64,000 bases of DNA from assembly GCA_013289685.1 (NCBI GenBank), contig JABCZL010000006.1:294675-358674 (forward strand), written 5' to 3'. Shown in pieces: positions 21,168-27,655 of the stretch. Position 1 is the stretch's first letter; each line of letters begins with the position of its first letter. The notes beneath the pieces are model-generated. The model did no database searches. It was not told the DNA's origin and saw nothing but the letters and a program-made list of their open reading frames with translations. The position numbers and the translations under genes are program-made. The stretch comes from Acidobacteriota bacterium. GTDB taxonomy: Bacteria; Acidobacteriota; Terriglobia; Terriglobales; Acidobacteriaceae.

Positions 21168-22196
21168 TCATCTTGCCTTCGCCCTCGGATGATGTTTCTG
21201 ATACACGGTCCGCAGCCGGTCCAGCGCCAGATGCGTGTACACCTGCGTGGTCGAAATATCCGCATGCCCCAGAATGGTCTGCACCGTGCGCAGGTCGGCT
21301 CCGTTTTCCACCATGTGCGTCGCGCACGAGTGCCGCAACATGTGCGGCGAAGCATGCCGTCCGGATGCAACCGACGATTCTCCCACCATCTGCCAAACCC
21401 GCTGCCGCGTCAACCGGCGCCCCCCGCGCGCGATAAACAGAAACGGCGAATTCCCACTCGTGACAGCAAGTGTCGGTGGGTGCCCCACCCTTCTCGCGTT
21501 CTTCGCGAGAGAGCCTGCCCTGAGCTTGTCGAAGGGGTGGGGATTTTTGAACTTTCTGTCCGCCAGCACGTGCCGCCCCTGCGCCAGATACTCCGACAAC
21601 GCATCCTGCGCCGGCTTACCCAGTGGCACGATGCGTTCCTTGTCGCCCTTGCCGCGCACCAGCATGTATCCCGATTCCAACTTCAAATCCTCGAGCGTGG
21701 CATTCACCATCTCCGAAACCCGCAACGCCCCTGCGTATAACAACTCCAGCATGGCGCGATCGCGAGCGGCCAACGCCGCCCCATCTCTCGTGTCACGATG
21801 CCCCAGCCGCGACGCGGGAGACGCTAGTGTCGACTCAACTTCATCGCGCGCCAGCGACTTCGGCAACACCTTCCATTGCCGCGGCGATTCGATATTCAGC
21901 GTCGGATCGTGGTCGATTCTTTTATCGAGCAACAGGTATCGATAAAGATGACGCAGCGCCGAAAGCTTCCGCCCCACGCTGCGCCCGTCGACCTGATTCG
22001 AAAAAAGCTGCTGCAGAAATTCGCGCACATCGTTCCGTCGAGCAGTCAACAGAAGCCGCTTAGACTTGTCCAGGAATTCTGAAAATTGAAGTATGTCGGT
22101 CGTATAAGCCCCGATCGAATTGGCCGCCAGCCCCTTCTCGATGCGCAGGTAATCGAGAAAGCCAGAGAGCACGCGCGAGTTGGTCTCGGAAGTCAT
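21168..22196 (-). CDS. tyrosine recombinase XerC/XerD-type (second copy) with repeat-derived insert
   Basis: A 342-aa recombinase, about 40 residues longer than usual. The N-terminal domain GFLDYLRIEKGLAANSIGAY, the catalytic Arg in AGALRVSEMV, the HMLRHSCATHM box and the LGHADISTTQVYTH box with Tyr are all intact. The extra length lies at residues about 216-250, between VLADRK and SGNSPFLFIARGGRR. There the protein reads FDKLRAGSLAKNARRVG and similar, which is the translation of the dispersed hairpin repeat at 21474-21550. The insert sits in a loop before the catalytic HxxR helix, so activity may survive. Confidence 0.92.
   Translation of the reverse strand: MTSETNSRVLSGFLDYLRIEKGLAANSIGAYTTDILQFSEFLDKSKRLLLTARRNDVREFLQQLFSNQVDGRSVGRKLSALRHLYRYLLLDKRIDHDPTLNIESPRQWKVLPKSLARDEVESTLASPASRLGHRDTRDGAALAARDRAMLELLYAGALRVSEMVNATLEDLKLESGYMLVRGKGDKERIVPLGKPAQDALSEYLAQGRHVLADRKFKNPHPFDKLRAGSLAKNARRVGHPPTLAVTSGNSPFLFIARGGRRLTRQRVWQMVGESSVASGRHASPHMLRHSCATHMVENGADLRTVQTILGHADISTTQVYTHLALDRLRTVYQKHHPRAKAR
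21474..21550. repeat. nested hairpin repeat inserted in frame in a Xer gene
   Basis: The outer words gggtgccccaccc and ggggtggggattttt flank tctcgcgttcttcgcgaga and the agcctgccctgagc core. Related copies are at 13848-14000, 23858-23904, 29818-29866 and 47780-47824. Its length keeps the reading frame of the host gene. Confidence 0.8.
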
Positions 22197-22322
22197 AGCT
22201 CGGAAGTCATAGAGAGAAGAGATTCAGTATGCCTGTTATCGGACACTAAGAAAAGTGATGAGGAGGATGCGGATGGAATCATTTCGTAGAGACGTAGCTT
22301 GCTACGTCTCGGGAGCGTACAC

Positions 22323-23120
22323 TCACCACCCGTTGACCAGCAACCGGTGCGCCGCATGGAACCCGCACTTCTGATACTTGTCATACGCCCCCGCCGCCCG
22401 ATCGCGAATCTGCTCTTGGTTCTCTCCTGCAATCCAGCCGTCCAGCGCGCTTTTCAGCGTGTAGGCCTCGGGAGCCATCAGCCCCGTCGTCCACAGAATC
22501 GGATAAGCGCCTGAGGCTCGCACCGGCTCGGCGAAAAACTGTTTGCTGGCGCAGGCCAGCACGACTGCATCGCGATGAGTGTCGTTCTTCTTGTGAGGAA
22601 ACTGCTGCAGTTGAAAATCCATCAGCCCGTCGTGGCCAATGTAGGCCACCAGGTTCGCCCCGCCCCGAATCGGCAGCTTCAGTGCACCCGACGCAGCCGG
22701 CACGCTCACCGTCTCCGGATCGTCTCCCGCCGCCGAAGCCAGAAAATCAAGAATCGCCTGCCGGATCTCGCGGCCACGATACGCGTCGGCCACCAGATAC
22801 ACATTCGCCGCGCGATACTTGAATACGCAGCGCTCCAGAATCTCGGCCTTCGGTTTTTCCCCGCAGGTGATCCTCTCCCAGTCCGCGCTACGCGCGAAAA
22901 ACGTCTTCACGCCATACGCCGAGCCCCAGTACAGGTTGTGCTCTGGATCTTCCCCGTTCCCGAGCTTCGCTGCAACGGGCACGATGCCCTGGCTCTGATT
23001 GTCAGCGAGCGCGACAAAAACGTGGACGGTGCGCAGCGCGGATTCCTGAGCCGACGCAGCGCCGGCCGTCAGAAAGATCGCAACCGAGACAATCACTGCC
23101 GACCTGATGCCGCTTCTCAA
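22323..23120 (-). CDS. secreted protein of unknown function, possible clan CD-like His/Cys dyad
   Basis: A 265-aa protein with a clear Sec signal peptide (cleavage near AASAQE, residues 22-26). I do not recognise a named family. The segments LVAYIGHDGLMD (His163) and VVLACASK (Cys190) are each a hydrophobic strand ending in the residue, as in legumain- and caspase-like (clan CD) peptidases, but the 27-residue spacing is shorter than in those. WGSAYGVKTFF and an Arg/Asp-rich region around 80-120 are other distinctive parts. Its start overlaps the stop of the DUF72 gene (ATGA), so the two are translationally coupled. Confidence 0.75.
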   Translation of the reverse strand: MRSGIRSAVIVSVAIFLTAGAASAQESALRTVHVFVALADNQSQGIVPVAAKLGNGEDPEHNLYWGSAYGVKTFFARSADWERITCGEKPKAEILERCVFKYRAANVYLVADAYRGREIRQAILDFLASAAGDDPETVSVPAASGALKLPIRGGANLVAYIGHDGLMDFQLQQFPHKKNDTHRDAVVLACASKQFFAEPVRASGAYPILWTTGLMAPEAYTLKSALDGWIAGENQEQIRDRAAGAYDKYQKCGFHAAHRLLVNGW

Positions 23121-23842
23121 GCCGGCTCCCCGCCGGTCAATTCCCGCAGCAGCTCCACCGCATACAGCGCCCCTTCCGGCGTTTCTTCATGCTTGAAATA
23201 AGCAAACACATCCCGCCCCGCAGCGACATGCAGCCGAATGCGATCGATCATCGACCGCCGCTCTTCGCCCGTGTAACTCGGCTTGCGAAAGCGGTAATAC
23301 ACAAAGCCCGCCGTCGCGACCTCGGGCGTGGTCAGTGTTTCAGTTTCGGCCACGCACAGCGCCACGTTGCTCGATTTCAGCAGATCCCAAGTCGAGTCTG
23401 CAAACCACGACGCATGCCGGAATTCAAACGCCGCCGGAACGGTGCGCGGCAGGATCGCCAGAAAATCCTGGAGCAGCGCCGCATCCGCCTTCAAATTGGG
23501 CGGAAGCTGAAACAGCACCGGCCCCAACTTGCCCGCGGCGGCCAGCGGCTCAATGGTCGCTAGAAAGCGCGGCACAAAGTCCTCGGCCCCCGTGAGCCGC
23601 CTGATGTGCGTGATGACCTGATGCGCCTTAATGCCGAAACGAAAATGCGCCGGCGTATCCTGCAGCCAGTTCTGGATGGTCGTTTCTTTCACCAGCTGCC
23701 GGAACGTAAAATTCACTTCGACCGTATTGAGCAGCGTCGCGTAGTGGCTGAGGAATTTCTTCTGCGCCAGCTTGTCCGGATAAAAATCAGGCTTCCAACT
23801 CGGATAAGCCCATCCCGAAGTTCCTGCAAAAAATTGCGCCAT
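23117..23842 (-). CDS. DUF72 family protein (YecE-like TIM barrel)
   Basis: A 241-aa protein. The start is set at the ATG 23840-23842 (MAQFFAGTSGWAYPSWK), since residues upstream would come from the hairpin repeat. FAGTSGWAYPSWKPDFYP, VEVNFTFRQL, FRFGIKAHQVITH, FQLPPNLK, AFEFRHASWF and VYYRFRK are blocks of DUF72, a barrel family of unknown biochemical role. It overlaps the following secreted unknown by four bases. The family is widespread, and no function should be assumed from context. Confidence 0.92.
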   Translation of the reverse strand: MAQFFAGTSGWAYPSWKPDFYPDKLAQKKFLSHYATLLNTVEVNFTFRQLVKETTIQNWLQDTPAHFRFGIKAHQVITHIRRLTGAEDFVPRFLATIEPLAAAGKLGPVLFQLPPNLKADAALLQDFLAILPRTVPAAFEFRHASWFADSTWDLLKSSNVALCVAETETLTTPEVATAGFVYYRFRKPSYTGEERRSMIDRIRLHVAAGRDVFAYFKHEETPEGALYAVELLRELTGGEPA

Positions 23843-23857
23843 AAATTTAGACCGCCG

Positions 23858-23904
23858 GGTGCCCCATCCTTCTCGCGTTCTTTGCGAGAGGGTGGGGATT
23901 TTGA
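23858..23904. repeat. hairpin repeat copy gggtgcccca...ggtgggg
   Basis: gggtgccccatcc, tctcgcgttctttgcgaga and gggtggggattttgatc form a simple copy of the element without the inner agcctgccctgagc part. Confidence 0.75.
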
Positions 23905-23933
23905 TCGAAGTATTCACCGTGCGCAGCCCGGGA

Positions 23934-24971
23934 TTATACCTTGCGCGACTTCCCATCCGAGTTCTTGCGCCCAGGCTTCTTCCGCTCGGCCTTGCGCAGC
24001 GGCGAATCATCCTCATCCGCCTGCGCTGCAATCTCAATTGGCTCAGCCGCAGGCGCGGCCGCACCCGCCTTCAAATCCGGCAACCGCTGCTTCAATTCCA
24101 GCACCGGCTCAAACAAATCTCCCATCTTCTCAAAGCGCGCCACCACCTGCGGCGCTTCGAACACCAGCAACCCCGCATCCTTCTTCTTAAAAGCCCGCTC
24201 AACCTCTTCCCACGTCACCGGAGTCGAAACCGTGGGATGCTCGCGCGCCCGCAGCGAATACACCGCTACCGTCGTCTTATGCTCGTCATTCTGACTCCAG
24301 TCGACAAACACTTTTCCGGTGCGAGCCTGCTTGCTCATCTCCGACAAAACCAGATCGCGATGATCATGCTCCAGCAACTGCGCCAGCGCGTGCGAAAACA
24401 TCTTGGTGACCTCGTAAGTAACCGGCGTGTTGAGCGGAATGTAAATCTGCAGCCCCTTCGATCCAGACGTCTTCGGAAAACTCCGCAGCCCAAAATGCTC
24501 GAAGATCTCGCGCAGCCACAGCCCCACCTCGCAGCATTGCACAATATTCGCCGGCGGTCCCGGATCTAGATCAAACACCATCTCCGTCGGACACGTGATG
24601 TCTTTGGCCAGCGACAGAGACGGATGCAGTTCGAGCGCCGCCAGATTGGCCAGCCACACCAGCGTGGCCAGATCGTCCGCCAGCACATAATTTATGGTGC
24701 GCCGGTTGCGCCCGCTCCAGATGGGCGCTGTCTTTACCCACTCCGGCTTGTGCATGGGCGCATTCTTCTCGAAGAATGGTTCGCCATCCACGCCGTCGGG
24801 ATACCGCTTGCGCGTCAGCGGCCGCCCCGCCAGATGCGGAATCATCGCGGGCGCGATGCGGGCGTAGTAATCGATCACCTGTTGCTTGGTGAATCCCACG
24901 GCGGGATACAGCACCTTCTCCAGGTTCGACAGCTTAAGGTGCCTGCCCTGAATGTCGATGGCCGAATCCAT
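23934..24971 (-). CDS. stand-alone LigD-type DNA polymerase/primase domain protein
   Basis: A 345-aa protein of the archaeo-eukaryotic primase superfamily (LigD PolDom), used in bacterial non-homologous end joining to fill ends with ribonucleotides or deoxynucleotides. The metal-binding VFDLDPGPP is at 132-140 (Asp134, Asp136), preceded by the usual LSNLEKVLYP and followed by SGSKGLQIYIPL (His of LigD replaced by Gln in the SGxxGxH motif). The C-terminus is an Ala/Lys-rich tail. Neither ligase nor Ku is beside it, so partners would have to be encoded elsewhere. It diverges from the small gene at 25057 across a region of direct repeats. Confidence 0.88.
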   Translation of the reverse strand: MDSAIDIQGRHLKLSNLEKVLYPAVGFTKQQVIDYYARIAPAMIPHLAGRPLTRKRYPDGVDGEPFFEKNAPMHKPEWVKTAPIWSGRNRRTINYVLADDLATLVWLANLAALELHPSLSLAKDITCPTEMVFDLDPGPPANIVQCCEVGLWLREIFEHFGLRSFPKTSGSKGLQIYIPLNTPVTYEVTKMFSHALAQLLEHDHRDLVLSEMSKQARTGKVFVDWSQNDEHKTTVAVYSLRAREHPTVSTPVTWEEVERAFKKKDAGLLVFEAPQVVARFEKMGDLFEPVLELKQRLPDLKAGAAAPAAEPIEIAAQADEDDSPLRKAERKKPGRKNSDGKSRKV

Positions 24972-24990
24972 TGTGCGCGCGCACCTCTTA

Positions 24991-25029
24991 GATATTGTGA
25001 ATCGATATCGTGAATCGATATTGTGAACT
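24991..25029 (+). repeat. three 13-bp direct repeats (likely operator)
   Basis: gatattgtgaatc (24991-25003), gatatcgtgaatc (25004-25016) and gatattgtgaact (25017-25029) overlap the putative -35 of the gene at 25057 and lie 20 bases from the start of the LigD-type gene. Confidence 0.7.
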
Positions 25030-25050
25030 ATTATCGCTCACGACTAGAAT
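25021..25050 (+). promoter_or_regulatory. putative promoter giving a leaderless transcript
   Basis: TTGTGA at 25021-25026 and TAGAAT at 25045-25050 are 18 bases apart. The GTG start at 25057 is seven bases after the -10, so transcription would begin at or next to the start codon. Confidence 0.45.
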
Positions 25051-25056
25051 CGTCCC

Positions 25057-25287
25057 GTGCCCATCAGCGATACCAGTCCCGCGGCGAAAGCCATCCAGGA
25101 CGCGATTCATGGTGCAATGACCGGGGAACAGCGTGTCCTGCTGGCATTTGAGATGAGCCTGTTCGCCCGAGAACTTGCCCGCGCCGGGATTCAGCGGGAG
25201 CACCCGGACTGGCCCGCGGATCGCGTTGCGCGTGAACTCCTAAGACTGGCGTTCCTGCCGAATCCGCTGCCAGCGGGATTGCGATGA
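25057..25287 (+). CDS. small hypothetical protein paired with a nucleotidyltransferase
   Basis: A 76-aa protein with no family I recognise. It is helical and charged (MTGEQRVLLAFEMSLFARELARAGIQ), with a C-terminal HPDWPADRVARELLRLAFLPNPLP. It starts with GTG, has no ribosome site, and overlaps the downstream nucleotidyltransferase by four bases (ATGA). The pairing, the size and the repeat-bearing promoter resemble a toxin-antitoxin or guard module, but there is no direct evidence. Confidence 0.75.
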   Translation: MPISDTSPAAKAIQDAIHGAMTGEQRVLLAFEMSLFARELARAGIQREHPDWPADRVARELLRLAFLPNPLPAGLR

Positions 25288-25844
25288 GCATCTCCGAGGT
25301 CCTGCAAAGAATCACGACCGCGCTCGATCAAAATAACATCGCGTACATGCTGACTGGATCGTTCGCCAGCGCCTACCATGGCACTCCGCGGTCAACCCAG
25401 GACATCGACGTCATCGTTGAGGCAACCCCAGCACAGTTGCGCGGCTTGGTGCACAGCCTGCCCGCCGACCAGTACTATTCCGACCTGGATGCGGCCCTGC
25501 AAGCTCACCAGGCCGAATCGATGTTCAACGTGATTGACCTGTCTACAGGATGGAAGATCGACTTCATCCTGCTCAAGTCCCGGCCCTTCAGCCGCGAGGA
25601 ATTCCGCCGTCGCATACGCGTTAATCTGCAGGGCGTTTCTCTATTCGTGGCCAGCGCGGAAGACATTGTGGTTGCCAAGCTGGAATGGTCGAAGCTGGCG
25701 CAATCGCAACGGCAAATCGAGGATGCAGCCGCAATTTTGCAAGCGCGGCGGGAAACCCTGGACCGCTCCTATATCGAGAAGTGGACGAAAGAACTCCACC
25801 TGGAGGGTGAATGGGCCAAAGCTCGTGGAGCAGCCGGAATTTAG
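25284..25844 (+). CDS. nucleotidyltransferase (MNT/AbiEii-like)
   Basis: A 186-aa protein of the minimal nucleotidyltransferase group. YMLTGSFASAYHGTPRSTQDIDVIVEA at about 21-46 holds the GS...DxD core: Gly25-Ser26 and the two metal-binding Asp in DIDV. VIDLSTGWKIDFILLKSRPF supplies the third acidic residue, and SAEDIVVAKLEWSK resembles the AbiEii/JHP933 group, where such enzymes modify tRNA or proteins and act as toxins or antitoxins. Translation is coupled to the small gene upstream. The target is unknown. Confidence 0.85.
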   Translation: MSISEVLQRITTALDQNNIAYMLTGSFASAYHGTPRSTQDIDVIVEATPAQLRGLVHSLPADQYYSDLDAALQAHQAESMFNVIDLSTGWKIDFILLKSRPFSREEFRRRIRVNLQGVSLFVASAEDIVVAKLEWSKLAQSQRQIEDAAAILQARRETLDRSYIEKWTKELHLEGEWAKARGAAGI

Positions 25845-25976
25845 CCGCCGCCCGTTTGACAACTTCCCTTCCCTCCACGTACTTTCAAACTTCTGCCCTG
25901 CTGGTCCGTCCAACGCATGTCATTCGCAGAACATGCCCGTCATACCTGTTATGTTCGTTCAGCCGCCGGAGGCCCG

Positions 25977-27593
25977 ATGAAACACCGCACTCTGAAATTC
26001 GCCGTTCTCTTCCTTCTTCTCTCGGCCATCGCCCTGGCCCAGAACGTCGCGTCCTTCGAAAAGCGCATCCAGGTCAAAACCCTTCCCAACGGCCTGACAC
26101 TGATCGTTTGTGAGCGCCCGGAGGCTCCCGTCTTCTCCTTCTACACCCTGGTCGACGCCGGTTCCGCGCAGGATCCCATGGGCGCCACCGGCCTGGCCCA
26201 CATGTTCGAGCACATGGCCTTCAAGGGCACCGACAAAATCGGCACCACCGACTACGCTGCCGAGAAGATCGCCCTGGAAAAAATCGAGGTCGCTTACGCC
26301 GCCTACATCGCCGAGCGCGACAAGTCGGTCGGCCGCGACGATGCGAAGTTGAAGCAACTGGAAAAAGCCTGGAAAAACGCCATCGCCGCAGCCGACAAGT
26401 ATGTCGTCAGCAACGCCTTCGGCAAGCTGGTCGAGCAAAACGGCGGCGAGGACATGAACGCCTCGACCGCCTACGACCTGACCGAATATCACTACTCGAT
26501 GCCCGTGAATCGCCTCGAACTCTGGGCCTATCTTGAGTCCGAACGCTTCCTGCATCCCGTGCTGCGCGAGTTCTACAAGGAACGCGACGTGGTCATCGAA
26601 GAGCGCCGCATGAGCGTCGACAGCCGCCCCGTCGGCCGCCTGATCGAGCAGTTCACCGAAGCGGCGTTCGCCGCCCATCCCTATCACCGGCCCGGCATCG
26701 GATGGATATCCGACCTCAACTCCTTCTCCGCCACCGACGCCCAGAAATTCTTCGACAAATATTACGTGCCCGCCAACATGGTGGTCGCCGTCGTCGGCGA
26801 CGTGAAGGCCGACCAGGCCATGCCACTGCTCGAGAAATATTTTGGCCGCCTGCCCGCGCGCCCTCAGCCCGACGAGACTACAACCATCGAGCCTCCGCAG
26901 AACTCCGAACGCAAAGTCACGCTCAAGGATCGCTCGCAACCGCTCTACCTTGAGGGTTACCACCGCCCCGATTACCGCAGCAAAGACGACGCCGTTTTCG
27001 ACGCCATCAGCGATCTCATGTCGGAAGGCCGAACCTCGCGCCTCTACCGCGCGCTGGTGCGCGACAAAAAAATCGCGTCTTACTCGGCTGGATTCAGCGG
27101 CCTGCCCGACACCAAGTATCCCCACCTGTTCGCGTTTTATGCCGTACCGCTCCCCGGGCACTCGCCGCAGGAGATGGCCGACGCCATCCACGCGGAGATC
27201 GACAGGCTCAAAAAGGAAGACATCAGCGACGACGAACTGAAGATGATCAAGACCCGCAGCAAAGCCAACCTGATTCGCGGCCTCGCTGACAACGAAGGCC
27301 TGGCCACGCAGCTCGCCTTCTACCAGACACGCTACGGCGATTGGCGCGAGCTGTTCAAATCGGTCGACCGCATCGACCAGGTGACAAAGGCTGACATTCG
27401 GCGCGTCGCGAACGAAGTCTTTGTCGATACCAACCGCACGGTGGGCGTGATCGAAAACTCATCGGGAGGAGGTGCTCCCGGCGGAGGGCAACCATCCTCC
27501 GATGGATCACCCTCTGGCGGATCACCCTCCGGTGACTCATTCTCCAGCGATCAGCCTTCCAGTGGTGCGGCCGATCAGGGAGGTGCGCGATGA
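25977..27593 (+). CDS. M16 family zinc metallopeptidase (catalytic subunit)
   Basis: A secreted 538-aa peptidase from ATG 25977, which has GGAGG eight bases upstream. A signal peptide ends near AIALAQ (residue 22). The inverted zinc motif HMFEH is at 75-79, and the third ligand should be the Glu in the later ED/E segment (NGGEDMNASTAYD). VVIEERRM and RPGIGWISDLNSFS are typical of pitrilysin-like periplasmic proteases. The C-terminal about 45 residues are Gly/Ser/Pro-rich five-residue repeats encoded by 15-bp tandem units. It overlaps the next gene and works with it as a two-chain protease. Confidence 0.92.
   Translation: MKHRTLKFAVLFLLLSAIALAQNVASFEKRIQVKTLPNGLTLIVCERPEAPVFSFYTLVDAGSAQDPMGATGLAHMFEHMAFKGTDKIGTTDYAAEKIALEKIEVAYAAYIAERDKSVGRDDAKLKQLEKAWKNAIAAADKYVVSNAFGKLVEQNGGEDMNASTAYDLTEYHYSMPVNRLELWAYLESERFLHPVLREFYKERDVVIEERRMSVDSRPVGRLIEQFTEAAFAAHPYHRPGIGWISDLNSFSATDAQKFFDKYYVPANMVVAVVGDVKADQAMPLLEKYFGRLPARPQPDETTTIEPPQNSERKVTLKDRSQPLYLEGYHRPDYRSKDDAVFDAISDLMSEGRTSRLYRALVRDKKIASYSAGFSGLPDTKYPHLFAFYAVPLPGHSPQEMADAIHAEIDRLKKEDISDDELKMIKTRSKANLIRGLADNEGLATQLAFYQTRYGDWRELFKSVDRIDQVTKADIRRVANEVFVDTNRTVGVIENSSGGGAPGGGQPSSDGSPSGGSPSGDSFSSDQPSSGAADQGGAR
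27491..27565 (+). repeat. 15-bp tandem repeat x5, in frame in the M16 tail
   Basis: Units begin at 27491, 27506, 27521, 27536 and 27551, for example atcaccctctggcgg and atcaccctccggtga. They encode five-residue repeats such as SPSGG and SPSGD. Confidence 0.8.
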
Positions 27594-27651
27594 ACGGCTG
27601 CACAATGAACGCCCGCACAACGAACGGCCGCGCAATGAAGATCTGCACAAC
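27592..27651 (+). repeat. 15-bp tandem repeat x4 in the leader of the second M16 gene
   Basis: Units gaacggctgcacaat, gaacgcccgcacaac, gaacggccgcgcaat and gaagatctgcacaac start at 27592, 27607, 27622 and 27637. They are followed directly by gaaa and the ATG at 27656. Confidence 0.8.
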
Positions 27652-27655
27652 GAAA

